The notes beneath the pieces were generated by a model that was given only the letters and a program-made list of their open reading frames with translations, was not told where the DNA came from and did not search any database. 64,000 nt of DNA from NCBI GenBank assembly GCA_021784755.1, contig JAJYHM010000050.1, positions 1 through 64,000 of the forward strand, given 5' to 3'. Numbering within the stretch: position 1 is the first letter of the stretch; every line of letters begins with the position of its first letter. Positions 1 to 11,133 of this stretch are shown here, in pieces. A program made the position numbers and the translations under genes. This DNA comes from Pseudomonadota bacterium. GTDB taxonomy: Bacteria > Pseudomonadota > Gammaproteobacteria > Acidiferrobacterales > Acidiferrobacteraceae.

Positions 1-125
1 GCCTTGGCCGCGGTGGCCTTCGGCTGATGGCCTGGCTGCGCCTTGGCCGGGTGCGCGGCGTAGGCGACCGCCGTGACCGCGAAAAGTCCCAGACCCATTC
101 CGAATGCCTTAGATGCCCAGCTCAT
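1..125 (-). CDS. Secreted small protein, N-terminal fragment
   Basis: Only the first 41 or so codons lie in the window; the gene runs off the left edge. The ATG is preceded by a GAGGAGG ribosome-binding site at about 136-143. The product opens with a clear signal peptide: a basic start, then a hydrophobic core with FGMGLGLFAVTAVAYA and a probable cut after AYA. The mature part begins as a low-complexity, Ala/Lys/Pro/His-rich tail. No function can be assigned from this fragment. Confidence 0.6.
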   Translation of the reverse strand, partial: MSWASKAFGMGLGLFAVTAVAYAAHPAKAQPGHQPKATAAK

Positions 126-926
126 GCGTACCGACCCCTCCTCGATCACAGTGACTCTCGCCGACAGGAGATGAGACCAGTCTTGGCGGGACCATCCGGT
201 GAGATGAGGCTCGTAGGCCTCCGACACCTCTTGGGGCACCCGTCATTTCCAGAAATCTCCATCCTGCCTACGTGCAACCGTCGCCGACCCCCGTGGTCGC
301 GCTACGTTGTCCTATAAATAAATTCTTATATGCATAAGTGCATAATGCAGTTTTATGACACACATCAATGCACCTAATGGACATTTATGACCCATAAAAG
401 AATGCTATGTCAAGACCCGGATGGGTTCGCCCCGAAATTCCCTGAGGATCATCCTGCCCTCATGGGGCTGCTTGGGCCTCAAGAAAACGGAACCCATAGA
501 AAACTCATTGCTATTCAATATTCTCAGACACGCCTGGGCGTTATGCCTCCGGATCGCATCACGCCCGAAAGCCTACAAGGCTGAAAAACAAGGGGCTATC
601 GGGGAATTTTCCTGGTCGATCTCCATAAACGCACATTATGGAAATCCTCACCCAAGCGGGTGTGTGCGGCTGACACTTTCTCCGCCAAGACCACGCCCCA
701 TGGCGCCCATAGGGCGCCCCGCCGCGCGCACGGATCTTGCGCGCCACGAGGCCGCCCTCCCCGGGTGCCGGAGAGGGCCGACAGGCCTGAACTTCGCCCA
801 CGGGCAGGGCCCGGCCCCCTCCCGTTGGGGCGGGACCGTCTCCGCTCATTCGACCAAGATCCCCCGTAGTCGCATCGGACGCGGGTCTTTGGCATCATGG
901 TTCGGGATTCGGGAGGGATACCGGGA
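126..926. other. Intergenic region with an AT-rich patch
   Basis: No convincing gene is visible between the secreted-protein start and the ABC transporter operon. Bases 305-420 are strikingly AT-rich in an otherwise GC-rich sequence and hold two near repeats of TGCATAA around 330-345, as a promoter or regulator-binding zone might. Bases 600-900 are GC-rich; the open frames there have no start signals or recognisable products. Confidence 0.5.
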
Positions 927-2597
927 ATGGCGGGGCTCGTGGGCACAATCGAGCGGTTCACTCGCGCCGGCGCGTACGCGGCACTCTGCCTACCTATCTG
1001 CGCCACATGGGGCGCGATACGCGCGCGGACCGACCAACCCCGGTTTGGCGGAACGATCGTCACCGTGCCCGGGGTAGGTCTCGGGCCGCCGGCGGCCGTG
1101 AACGGCTTCAATCCGCTTTTGGTGTCGTCGGCCTTCGATATGCAGGCCGCGGGGCTCCTTTACCAACCGCTCGTATGGGTGACCCGCCGATTTCATATCG
1201 ATGCACGTTTGAGTATCGCGCGCCGAATCATCACAGGCCCTCATCACCGAACCTATACGCTCATCCTGGGGCGTCACTGGCGATGGTCCGACGGGACGGC
1301 AGTGACCACGGCGGACGTCGCCTACACCTACCACATGATCCAACGCCTGGGCCCGCAATTCGCCAATTATGGGGTCGGTGGTATCCCAACGGACGTCTCA
1401 TCTTTCCATATCCTTGGGCCCTATCGGCTACGCATAACTCTCAAAAAACCCGTCAATCCCCGTTGGTTCATTCAAAACGGGCTCACCTTACTGACACCCC
1501 TGCCATCCGCCGCTTGGGGGCGATTCTCGGTCGCGAGCCTCTATGCCCATCTCGCCGATCCGCGATTCTTCCAGGTCGTCGACGGACCGTTCCGGCTTAC
1601 GGCCTTCGCCTTTGGTCGCTATGTCGCCTTTGGCCCCAACCGCCACTTTGCCGGGCCCGACAGGCCGTACATCCATAGGCTCGTATTGCGCTTCCTGCAC
1701 GATCCCGAGTCGATCTTCTTCGGCCTGAAGACCGGCAGGATTCAGATCGCAGACCTCCCCCACGAACTCTTTCCCGGGCGCGGAAAGCTGCATGGTTTCC
1801 GGGAACGCGTGGTCGGGCCCGCGTGGGGATTCAATTATCTGGGTTTCGATTACGCCAATCCCCGGATCGCCTTCGTGCGCGATGCGCGCGTGCGACGCGC
1901 CATGATGCACGCGATCCGGCAAAGTCTCCTGATCCGTGTGCAATACTATGGCCAAGGGATACGCGATTACGGCCCGATACCGCCGAGGCCGGCGGTCTAC
2001 CTCTCGCCGCTTGCCCGCAGACTCGAGCGCGTCGGGGCCTACGATCCTGGTCTTTCGCGCAAGCTTCTGCGCGAGGCGGGGTGGCGACTCGGCCGCGGGA
2101 AAGTGCGTGAAAAAGAGGGGCGGCGGCTGGCATTCACGGCACTCGTGCCGCCGGGGGAAGTCCGAGGACCCGTGCTCATCAAAGAGATGCTCGCCGAAGT
2201 CGGCATCGACATGCGTCTTCGCGAAAAGCCGTTCAACGAGATCGTGGCCATGACCCAGGGGCCGGATGCCACGAAATGGGACGCCCTTACCCTCGCCTGG
2301 GGGCTGGGCCCGTACCCGAGCGCGCGCAACATATTCGGATGCGGCGGGGCCAACAACTTCTATCACTACTGCGACAAACACATGGATGCGCTGCTCACAG
2401 CGGTGCCCTCAGCGTCCGGGAAGGGTGCGATCTTTCGTTACGAAGATTATTTTATAAAGCAGCAGCCGGTGGTGGTGCTTCCGGGCGAGCGGCATGTCAT
2501 AGAGGCGCGGGACGATATACACGGCCTGCGCCGCGCCTACTCGTCGCTGGGCGGCTTCAACCCTCAATACCTCTGGATCGTGCGGGGCGGTCAGTGA
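927..2597 (+). CDS. Peptide-type ABC transporter substrate-binding protein (SBP family 5)
   Basis: Periplasmic solute receptor of the Opp/Dpp type, first gene of a five-gene import operon. The chosen ATG follows GGGAGG at 911-916; an in-frame ATG at 897 is the alternative. The first 33 residues look like an export signal with a hydrophobic stretch (GAYAALCLPICATWGA). The body shows the family pattern: an early FNPLLVSSAFDM segment, a TYTLILGRHWRWSDGTAV segment typical of the SBP_bac_5 fold, and late peptide-pocket regions. About 556 residues, usual for the family. The cargo (oligopeptide, dipeptide, nickel or other) cannot be read from the sequence. Confidence 0.85.
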   Translation: MAGLVGTIERFTRAGAYAALCLPICATWGAIRARTDQPRFGGTIVTVPGVGLGPPAAVNGFNPLLVSSAFDMQAAGLLYQPLVWVTRRFHIDARLSIARRIITGPHHRTYTLILGRHWRWSDGTAVTTADVAYTYHMIQRLGPQFANYGVGGIPTDVSSFHILGPYRLRITLKKPVNPRWFIQNGLTLLTPLPSAAWGRFSVASLYAHLADPRFFQVVDGPFRLTAFAFGRYVAFGPNRHFAGPDRPYIHRLVLRFLHDPESIFFGLKTGRIQIADLPHELFPGRGKLHGFRERVVGPAWGFNYLGFDYANPRIAFVRDARVRRAMMHAIRQSLLIRVQYYGQGIRDYGPIPPRPAVYLSPLARRLERVGAYDPGLSRKLLREAGWRLGRGKVREKEGRRLAFTALVPPGEVRGPVLIKEMLAEVGIDMRLREKPFNEIVAMTQGPDATKWDALTLAWGLGPYPSARNIFGCGGANNFYHYCDKHMDALLTAVPSASGKGAIFRYEDYFIKQQPVVVLPGERHVIEARDDIHGLRRAYSSLGGFNPQYLWIVRGGQ

Positions 2598-2649
2598 TCG
2601 CAAACGGGCGGGCGACGCGAAAACTACAACGCGCACAGCAGGGCCGCCT

Positions 2650-3600
2650 ATGATCGCAGCACTTACAAAAAGACTTGGCGATGCGCTCTTGTCAGTGGCG
2701 CTGCTCGTGACTTTGGTATTCTTCATGGTCTACGCAACACCCGGGGGGCCGGCCTACAGCATCCTCGGCGTCCACGCCTCGCCCAACGCGGTGGCGGCCC
2801 TGAACCGCCAGATGGGTCTTGACCACCCCGTCTGGCAGCAATACCTCACATGGTGGGCCCATCTGGCGCACGGCAATCTCGGCTACTCATACACAGAACA
2901 CGCGCCCGTGGCGAGCCTGATCGGCACCTACTTCCACAATACCCTGCTCTTGGACGCGGTGGTCGCAGTGGCTGCGATCGGACTGGCCACGCTCCTCGGG
3001 CTCGCGCAAGGGGCTTACGGCCGGCGCTTGCCGGCGCGCCTCATCGGCGCCTGGCAGATCCTTGGCTACTCGCTGCCCACGTTTTTCGTGGGCACGGTGC
3101 TGATCCTGGTGTTTGCCGCCGATCTCGCGTGGCTGCCGCCCGGCGGCATCGGCGGCGAAACAGCGACCGCACACTCCGCAACGCTCTGGCACCACCTCAT
3201 TCTGCCGGCTGCGACCCTCTCCTTGCCGCTTACCGCAGGCCTGTCACGGTTTTTCGGGCAGCAGGTGCGCGATGAGTACCGACAAGACTATGTGCGCGCC
3301 GCGGCCGCCCGCGGGCTTGGGCCGATACGCATCGCCTTCGGACACGTCTTGCGGAACGCGGCGCGTCCGCTTACGACCCTGATCGGCATGATGGTGCCGT
3401 CGCTCTTCGTGGGCGGGGTGTTGACCGAGAGCGTCTTCAACTACCCGGGGCTCGGTTGGCTACTGTGGCGCTCGGCACTGGAACAGGACTACCCGACGCT
3501 GACGGCCATCGTTCTTCTGATCGGGATCCTGACCGTGCTTGGCAATCTGGCTGCCGATCTCCTGAACACCCTGCTCGATGTGCGGGTGCGTTATGACTGA
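2650..3600 (+). CDS. ABC transporter permease, OppB/DppB type
   Basis: First inner-membrane permease of the peptide-type importer, 316 residues. The N-terminal helix (about 10-30) is followed by the periplasmic loop with the YATPGGPA motif typical of DppB/OppB proteins, then five further hydrophobic segments. The cytoplasmic coupling (EAA) loop is visible around residues 217-232 with AAARGLGPIRIAFGHVLRNA. It follows the binding protein by about 50 bases and overlaps the next permease start by 8 bases, so the operon is translationally coupled. Confidence 0.88.
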   Translation: MIAALTKRLGDALLSVALLVTLVFFMVYATPGGPAYSILGVHASPNAVAALNRQMGLDHPVWQQYLTWWAHLAHGNLGYSYTEHAPVASLIGTYFHNTLLLDAVVAVAAIGLATLLGLAQGAYGRRLPARLIGAWQILGYSLPTFFVGTVLILVFAADLAWLPPGGIGGETATAHSATLWHHLILPAATLSLPLTAGLSRFFGQQVRDEYRQDYVRAAAARGLGPIRIAFGHVLRNAARPLTTLIGMMVPSLFVGGVLTESVFNYPGLGWLLWRSALEQDYPTLTAIVLLIGILTVLGNLAADLLNTLLDVRVRYD

Positions 3601-4479
3601 GAAAAGGGTTTCGATCAATCCAAGGGAAAGGGGCCAAATGGCCGTGAGGGGGTGGTCACAGCGATATATGGTCCAAGCGGCGTCCACGGAGTACCTGGGG
3701 GTCGTGCTCATGCTGGCGCTCGCCTTCTTTTCCTGGATCGGCCCCACGCTCTATGCCCACGATGCGCTCGCCATCCACGCGCACCACATCCTGTCGGCAC
3801 CCGACACACGCTTCCCGCTCGGAACGGATGCCCTGGGACGCGATGTCTTGGCGCGCCTGATGCGCGGCGGCCAGGCCACACTCGCCATCGCCTTCTGGGC
3901 GTCGGCGCTAGGCCTGTTTGCAGGGCTTATGTATGGGATGGTGGCGGGCCTCGGGCCTGCGTGGATCGATCGCGTGCTTATGCGCTTGCTCGATGCACTC
4001 CTTGCCATCCCGACGCTGGTCTTGATGATCTTCTTCGCGGCCATTATGCCCTTGGACAAGATCGGGCTTGCCACGCTCCTTGGGCTCGTGTCATGGCCCG
4101 GCATTGCGCGCTTGGCGCGCAACGAGACGCTCGCGGCACGCGACCGCGATTATGTGCGAGCCGCCCGTCAGGTCGGCGCCGGTCACTTCTATATCGCGCA
4201 CACGCACATCCTGCGTGCCATGCTGCCGCTTGTGATCGTCAATGCCACCTTCCTCATGGCCGACATGATCCTGGGTCTCTCGGGCTTGAGCTTTCTCGGG
4301 CTCGGTATCCAGCCCCCGCATGCCTCCTGGGGTGGCCTCCTCAATACCGGGGCGGGCCTGGCGGTCATAGGCTCGTGGTGGCTCATCGTGTTCCCGGGAC
4401 TTGCCATCTTCCTGGCGATCCTGGCGATGAACATGCTGGGTCAGGGCTTGCTCGCGCGATTGAACGGCGAGGCCTCACC

Positions 4480-4483
<4 letters not shown>
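3593..4483 (+). CDS. ABC transporter permease, OppC/DppC type
   Basis: Second permease, about 296 residues. I chose the ATG overlapping the end of the upstream gene (ATGACTGA); an in-frame upstream start at 3578 is possible. OppC/DppC features are seen: an N-terminal helix, the loop with HILSAPDTRFPLGTDALGRD, which is the family hallmark, and an EAA loop near RDYVRAARQVGAGHFYIAHT. It ends in an ATGA overlap with the first ATPase gene. Confidence 0.88.
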
Positions 4484-5453
<970 letters not shown>

Positions 5454-5457
<4 letters not shown>

Positions 5458-6428
5458 CAGGCGAGCTGCGCGTCGAACACTTGAGCGTCGAATATGTGAA
5501 AAGGCCGCGCCTGGGCCACAAGGAAGAGCGCCGCCACATAGCCGTCAATGATGTCAGCTTTGCCTTGCCAAGCGGCGGGACCCTCGGCATCGTCGGGGAA
5601 TCGGGTTGCGGCAAGACCACCCTAGGACACGCGGTTTTACAGATGACGCCCGTAAGCCGAGGCCGCATCCTTTGGGATGGCACCGATCTCACCGAGCTCA
5701 GGGGCGCGGCCCTGCGGCCCTTCAGACGCCAGATGCAGCTTGTGTTTCAGGATCCCTTTGAGGCTATGAACCCACGCATGACGGTGGATCGGATCGTCTC
5801 CGAGCCCCTGCATCTCGCCTTCGGCATGGCCCGCAGCGCACGGCGGTACAAGGCCGCCGAACTCCTCCAGCAGGTCGGTCTCGACGAGACGGTGCTGTCA
5901 CGCTACCCGCGCCAGCTCTCGGGAGGACAGCGTCAACGCGTCGCACTCGCCCGCGCCTTAGCGACCGAGCCCCGCCTGCTCGTATTGGACGAACCGACCT
6001 CCGGGCTCGATGCCTCACTGCAGGCCCGCACCCTGAACCTGCTGCGCGACCTCCAGGCGGACAAGGGTTTCAGTACCCTCTTCATAAGCCACGACCTCTC
6101 GGCAGTCTCCTATGTGGCCCATCGCACGCTGGTCCTTTTTGGGGGACACATGATGGAACAGGGGCCCACGGCCACGTTGATACGAGGTCCCGCTCACCCT
6201 TACACGGCCGCCCTGCTCGCGGCGGTGCCCGTCCCCGCCCAAGGACGGGCCACGACAAGTGCGCAGAACGCCATTCCTCGCGCAGGCCAGTTCGCATCGA
6301 CAGGCTGTATCTATTGCCCCTGGTGCAACCAAGCTCAATCGCGCTGCCACCTCGATGCCCCGATAGCGACCGCCCTGGGCGGTGAACACTTGGTCGCCTG
6401 CCATTACCCGCTTCCCGGCAAGCCGTAA
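5454..6428 (+). CDS. ABC transporter ATP-binding protein, OppF/DppF type
   Basis: Second ATPase, 324 residues, last gene of the operon. Walker A is GESGCGKT, the signature LSGGQRQR, Walker B LLVLDEPTSGLD, and the switch histidine is in FISHDLSAVS. A C-terminal extension rich in cysteine (GCIYCPWCNQAQSRCHLD) corresponds to the oligopeptide/dipeptide C-terminal region. No T-rich terminator is seen before the mobile remnant that follows. Confidence 0.9.
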
Positions 6429-6629
6429 CACCCTGAGGGCTGTGGGAGCTCAGTCCGGGTATCGACAATCGCGGGCTCTCATGACCGCAGCACCGGCCAG
6501 CCCGCGTCATGACCGAACACTGACTCCCGAGCAGCCGTATCATCAATCCAACGGTATCTGGCTCCGCGCAATCCATAGCAGAACAAGTCGGCGTGGATGA
6601 AAAGTTGTTCGATAGGGATATTTGGCTCC

Positions 6630-7385
6630 TCAGTAAAATTCATGGGTGAGCTTCGGCTCAGTAAGCTTGCCAAACGCATGATATAAAGCCATTTCCAATA
6701 TTTCCGGAGGTCGGAATCCGTAGGATTTTCTGATGCATAGTTTGGCCTTGTTGTTCAGGCCCTCGACAATGCCATTTGAGATGCGGCCTTTGGCCTTAAA
6801 CCAGTTCAGGATCAGGGGTCGGTGACGCCGGCACATCCGGGCAATCTTCTTCATGGGCTCAACGCGCGAGCGCAGCGCGGTCGTGCACCAGGCGTCCAGG
6901 AACTTGCCGGCCCAGATCGGCGAGGCGTACGCCCGCAGCTGCTGGAAGTCTTCCTTGAGCAGATAGGCGCGGACGCTTTTCAAATTGTAACGTAACAACT
7001 CTTTGAGTCGCCCCTTCTGGGGGATGGTGAGGTGCTCGGAGCGTTTGAGAAGGCACCAACGGGTTTTCTTTAGGACCGGCTCACGGCCATTGCGTACCAG
7101 TGCCCGGGCCTCCTCGGCGCGCACGTCATCCAAGGCATCGTTCATCTTGGCAACGATGTGGAAGCGGTCGAGGATGTGCACGGCTTGTGAACAGCGTCCC
7201 CCGAATCACGCGAATGTAAGGTCGCCACATATCCGAGCAGACGAACTCGATGCCCGCGCAGGCCTCCTGCCCCAGCATAGTGAAGAAGACGTCGAAGGTC
7301 TTCACCGTGCGCTCTTTACCCACCCACAAGAGGCGCACCATGCCGGCCTCGATCTGATAGGCGAGCGTGGGATATTTGTCCCCGG
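6630..7385 (-). pseudogene. ISL3-family transposase remnant
   Basis: The C-terminal half of an ISL3-type transposase, broken by a frameshift near 7180. The upstream piece (7130-7385) reads LAYQIEAGM then AGIEFVCSDMWRPYIRV; the downstream piece (6630-7181) reads HILDRFHIVAKM through GIVEGLNNKAKLCIRKSYGFR. Both align residue by residue with the intact transposase at 35639-36925, but with many substitutions, so it is a different element. The N-terminal zinc-ribbon and first catalytic Asp region are missing. No matching terminal inverted repeat was found. Confidence 0.85.
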
Positions 7386-7503
7386 CACTAAGCGATCTCC
7401 ACTGCCCCGAAGGCCTCGGTTGCGCTCAATCTATCGGCGGTACCAGCCTGACGCCTCGGTGAGGTGGATTATTTGTGTTTTATAAACTACTATTACGCGA
7501 TCA

Positions 7504-7800
7504 ATGATCGACCTTAAGCAAACCGAGACCTTCAGGAAGTGGCGAGCAAAGCTTAAGGACGAGCGCGCGCGGGCGGCCATCGCCTTGCGATTGGCGCGGC
7601 TTGCTTACGGCCATACAGGGGATGCAGAGCCGGTTGGGCAAGGGATTAGCGAACTGCGTATTCATTATGGCGCCGGTTATCGCGTCTATTTTCAAAGACG
7701 TGGCCCGGTGATTATCGTTTTGCTTTGCGGTGGCAACAAAAGCACACAAGCAAAGGACATTAAGGCAGCAAAGCGATTAGCTAACGAGTGGAGCGAATGA
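7504..7800 (+). CDS. Type II toxin, RelE/ParE (phage Gp49/HigB-like) family
   Basis: A 98-residue basic protein that resembles the addiction-module killer family: an N-terminal FRKWRAKLKDERARAAI helix region, then GISELRIHYGAGYRVYF and the strand VIIVLLCGGNKSTQAKDI, which is the family signature. These toxins are normally mRNA-cleaving enzymes neutralised by the partner antitoxin. The gene ends one base before the antitoxin start. It sits between an ISL3 remnant and a broken integrase, so it is probably cargo of a decayed mobile region. Confidence 0.85.
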   Translation: MIDLKQTETFRKWRAKLKDERARAAIALRLARLAYGHTGDAEPVGQGISELRIHYGAGYRVYFQRRGPVIIVLLCGGNKSTQAKDIKAAKRLANEWSE

Positions 7801-7801
7801 C

Positions 7802-8110
7802 ATGAGCGAAAAACTGACCACCTATGACCCCGCTGAAGATTTAACGTCTAATGAAGCTATGGCGGTCTTTATGGCTGAAGCGTTTGAAACGAACGATGCG
7901 GGTTTTATTGCGCAGGCGCTGGGGATCGTTGCCCGCGCCAAAGGCATGACCCAAATTGCCAACCAAACTGGATTATCTCGCGAACAACTCTACCGATCAT
8001 TTAGTGAGCACGGCAACCCCACGCTCAAGACGACTCTTGCGGTGATGAAAGCGCTAGGAATGGATCTCACGGCCAAGATACCGTCCGCACCGATCACCGG
8101 GCACCGATAA
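7802..8110 (+). CDS. Antitoxin, HTH addiction-module antidote family
   Basis: A 102-residue partner of the toxin just upstream. It shows the antidote family pattern: an N-terminal acidic segment with TYDPAEDL, then the helix-turn-helix near residues 50-85 with AKGMTQIANQTGLSREQLY and TLKTTLAVMKALGMDL. It is expected to bind the toxin and repress the operon. Both genes are intact. Confidence 0.87.
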   Translation: MSEKLTTYDPAEDLTSNEAMAVFMAEAFETNDAGFIAQALGIVARAKGMTQIANQTGLSREQLYRSFSEHGNPTLKTTLAVMKALGMDLTAKIPSAPITGHR

Positions 8111-8148
8111 GGCCACGCGCCCGGCGCCACAGGTCTGGCGCCGATCAC

Positions 8149-9028
8149 CTAACCCAACATCCCCAAATCCTCCGCTCGTAAATGGGTATGCCGCCTCAAC
8201 ATCTGGAGCGTCTTATGTCTCGTAATGGCGGCGACCTGCATCGGATTAAGTCCCTTCTCAAACAGCCGAGATGTTGCCTCGTGACGTAGGTCGTGGAAGA
8301 AGGTCAGGCCCTCGATACCCGCCACCCTACAGACGCGCTCAAAGGCTTGCGAGATTGAATCGGGGCGCACATTGTGGGCCGCATGGCCCATACAGGTGCT
8401 CCCAGCGCATCGCGGCATTCTCCCCACGACGCATGGCGGTCTCAATGGCCCATGTGATGATCGGACCTATCTCACCCCCATAAACCTGTGCTGCGGATAC
8501 AATCGTATCCCGCTCGTTATCGACCAGACGGCGCGTCCGCCCATTGGGGATCTTCGGACGCTGTCCTTTAACAAGGTCTACGGGGTTTGTCAGGGACTCC
8601 ATGCCCCAAGCGATGCGGGCGGTATTGAAAAGATGGGAGAGCAGGGCGAGATCAAGGCGGACGGCATTGGCCCCGACCCCCTCCGCTTGCCGGTCCCGGA
8701 TAAACTCCGCTATATCCTTGCCGCGAATGGCCGCCAACGTCTTGCGGGCTAAGGGGCGTTTACTTAATCGGCGACATCGGAGCGTGTCGTGGTAGGCGTC
8801 TTTCTTTTTCGGTGTGATCTCTAAGGCGTACCGCTCCAATGCCTCAGCCAGGGTCGTGGATTCCGCCTCTGTTCGGGAGGCAAAGACCCTGCGATCGATT
8901 TCATTCTCAATGTCGCGCGCCCAAACCTCCGCATCACCTTTGCTGTCAAAGGTCCGCGTCTGGATGTCGTATCCCTTCCGCTTAACGATGGCCCGCCAAG
9001 CTCCCGACCGTTTCTGAAAACATGCCAT
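8149..9028 (-). pseudogene. Broken tyrosine-type site-specific integrase
   Basis: Two pieces in different frames. 8339-9028 holds the N-terminal SAM-like DNA-binding part and the first catalytic Arg region (AIETAMRRGENAAMRWEHL). 8149-8445 holds the rest, including FHDLRHEATSRLFEKG. The middle of the catalytic domain is missing. The usual G-H box reads ITRHKTLQML, and the residue expected to be the nucleophilic Tyr is His (LRRHTHLRAEDL). It is therefore almost surely inactive. It begins about 80 bases beyond the 3' end of a tRNA, the usual place for a tRNA-integrating island. Confidence 0.88.
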
Positions 9029-9108
9029 CCCTGTCCCCCGTTTTGGTATCTGAAGTTACCAAACTCGGAATGTTTACGGGAAAGGTTTATCGTAAGTTCT
9101 TGATTTAA

Positions 9109-9185
9109 TGGTGGGCCCGGAAGGACTTGAACCTTCGACCAGAGGATTATGAGTCCCCTGCTCTAACCAACTGAGCTACAGGCCC
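9109..9185 (-). tRNA. tRNA with CAU anticodon (Met or Ile2)
   Basis: A 77-base cloverleaf with encoded CCA. The acceptor stem GGGCCTG pairs with CGGGCCC, allowing one G-U; the D arm contains AGCTCAGTTGGTTAGAGC; the anticodon loop is CTCATAA; the T arm has a TTCAAGT loop. CAU may be elongator Met or the lysidine-modified Ile2. The stretch GACTCATAATC is shared with Ile2 tRNAs, so Ile2 is a real possibility. It lies 9 bases after rpoD on the same strand, and a broken integrase follows it. Confidence 0.95.
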
Positions 9186-9194
9186 GTAAGGGGT

Positions 9195-11045
9195 TTACAT
9201 ATCCAGGAAGCTGCGCAAGTGCTCGGAGCGGCTCGGATGACGCAGCTTGCGTAGGGCCTTCGCCTCGATCTGGCGTATGCGCTCGCGCGTCACATCGAAC
9301 TGCTTGCCCACCTCTTCCAGGGTGTGGTCGGTGTTCATGCCGATACCGAAGCGCATGCGCAGGACCTTGGCCTCGCGCGGTGTGAGGGTGTCCAATATAT
9401 CAAGGGTCGCCGCCTTAAGGCCAGCCACGGTCGCCGCATCGGTCGGGGCCATGATGCTCGTATCCTCGACGAAATCGCCCAAATGCGAGTCCTCGTCGTC
9501 ACCGATCGGCGTCTCCATGGAAATCGGCTCCTTGGCGATCTTCAGCACCTTGCGGATCTTGTCCTCGGGCATGTCCATGCGCGCCGCCAGCTCCTCGGGG
9601 GTCGCCTCGCGCCCCATCTCCTGGAGCATCTGGCGCGAGATCCGATTGAGCTTGTTGATTGTCTCGATCATGTGCACGGGGATACGGATCGTGCGCGCCT
9701 GATCGGCGATCGAACGCGTGATGGCCTGACGTATCCACCAGGTCGCATAGGTCGAGAACTTGTAGCCACGCCGGTACTCGAACTTGTCGACCGCCTTCAT
9801 GAGCCCGATATTGCCCTCCTGGATCAGATCCAGGAACTGGAGGCCGCGATTGGTGTACTTCTTGGCGATGGAGATCACGAGACGCAAATTGGCCTCGACC
9901 ATCTCCTTCTTCGCACGCCGCGCCTTGGCCTCGCCGATCGACATACGCCGATTGACTTCCTTCAGGTCCGCGATCGGCAGTCCGGCGCGCACCTCGATGT
10001 CGCCGAGCCGGGTCTGAGCGGAGGTGATCGCCGCCATATTCGCCTCGATCACCTCGGCGCTGCCCTCACCACCCTTACCGATCTTCTTGATCCAGCGCGG
10101 GTTGGTCTCGTTGCCCGGGAAACTCTTCAAAAACACCTTGCGGGGCATACGCGCCTTGGTGACGCAGACGTCCATGATGATCCGCTCCTGCTCGCGCGCC
10201 TCGTCGACCAGCGCCCGCACATGCTCGACCAGCCGATTGATCTGCTTGGAGACAAACTTGATCTCCATGAACTCTTCGGCGAGCTTCTCCTGGCCCTTCG
10301 CCACCTCAGGGCTCTTGAAGCCTTTCTTCTCTGCGGCCTTCGCGATGGCGGCGTGCAGCTTGCGGATACGACCGAAACGCTCGAGCGCCTCCTCGCGATC
10401 CGGACCGCCATCCTCGTCGGCGTCGACGCCATCACTATCGTCGGCCTGCTCCTCGTCCTCATCATCGTCCGCGGCGGCGGCGACATCCCGCTCGGCCTCC
10501 GGCGGGGGCTCATCGACCGCTTGCGGGTCGACGAAATCCACGACGAGTTCCGTGAGCCGCATCTGGTCTTGCTCGACGAGCTCCATCATCCGCAACACCT
10601 CGACGATGGTCGCCGGGCACGCGGCTATAGCCTCGGTGCTTTGACGGATGCCGTCCTCGATGCGCTTCGCCAGATCGATCTCGCCTTCGCGCGTCAGGAG
10701 CTCCACCGTGCCCATCTCGCGCATATACATGCGAACCGGGTCGGTGGTGCGGCCAAATTCCCCTTCCACGGCCGAGGCGAGTACCTGCTCCGCCTCCTCC
10801 ACCACCTCCTCGTCATCGGGGGTGGGGGCCGAATCGTTTTTCATGAGCAAGGTATCGGGGTCGGGGGCTTGATCGTAGACCTCGATACCCATATCGTTGA
10901 TCATATTGATGACGGTCTCGATTTGATCCGCATCATGCACGTCTTCGGGCAAATGGTCGTTGATATCCCGGTAGGTCAGGAACCCTTGCTCCTTGCCCTG
11001 AAGGATAAGTTTCTTGAGCTGCAGGCGTTGCGTCTCTTGGTCCAT
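9195..11045 (-). CDS. rpoD: RNA polymerase sigma factor RpoD (sigma-70)
   Basis: The housekeeping sigma factor, 616 residues, the normal size for gammaproteobacteria. Seen in order: the N-terminal region 1.1; region 1.2 with [11 protein letters not shown]; an acidic non-conserved insert around residues 195-220 rich in Asp/Glu; region 2 with [20 protein letters not shown] and [15 protein letters not shown]; region 3; and region 4 with the helix-turn-helix [20 protein letters not shown]. It follows dnaG by about 90 bases and is last in the rpsU-yqeY-dnaG-rpoD train. Confidence 0.98.
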   Translation of the reverse strand: MDQETQRLQLKKLILQGKEQGFLTYRDINDHLPEDVHDADQIETVINMINDMGIEVYDQAPDPDTLLMKNDSAPTPDDEEVVEEAEQVLASAVEGEFGRTTDPVRMYMREMGTVELLTREGEIDLAKRIEDGIRQSTEAIAACPATIVEVLRMMELVEQDQMRLTELVVDFVDPQAVDEPPPEAERDVAAAADDDEDEEQADDSDGVDADEDGGPDREEALERFGRIRKLHAAIAKAAEKKGFKSPEVAKGQEKLAEEFMEIKFVSKQINRLVEHVRALVDEAREQERIIMDVCVTKARMPRKVFLKSFPGNETNPRWIKKIGKGGEGSAEVIEANMAAITSAQTRLGDIEVRAGLPIADLKEVNRRMSIGEAKARRAKKEMVEANLRLVISIAKKYTNRGLQFLDLIQEGNIGLMKAVDKFEYRRGYKFSTYATWWIRQAITRSIADQARTIRIPVHMIETINKLNRISRQMLQEMGREATPEELAARMDMPEDKIRKVLKIAKEPISMETPIGDDEDSHLGDFVEDTSIMAPTDAATVAGLKAATLDILDTLTPREAKVLRMRFGIGMNTDHTLEEVGKQFDVTRERIRQIEAKALRKLRHPSRSEHLRSFLDM

Positions 11046-11133
11046 TAAGGTCGCCCTTCGTGCCGTCTAGTTGAAATGGGACTCAAAATTTAACTGGTAA
11101 GTATAGCAGGCCATCGACATCGCACATCGACGG

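Noticed and set aside
421..1077. A 218-codon open frame at the left
   Set aside because: Its composition is Pro/Arg-rich, it lacks a ribosome-binding site and it overlaps the start of the transporter operon.
9109..9135. Possible attachment repeat of the tRNA 3' end within the window
   Set aside because: I looked for a second copy of the tRNA end to the left and found none, so no island boundary is claimed.
9324..11048. A 574-codon open frame on the plus strand
   Set aside because: It lies wholly opposite rpoD. Long antisense frames are common in GC-rich coding DNA; the product has biased composition and no recognisable domain.
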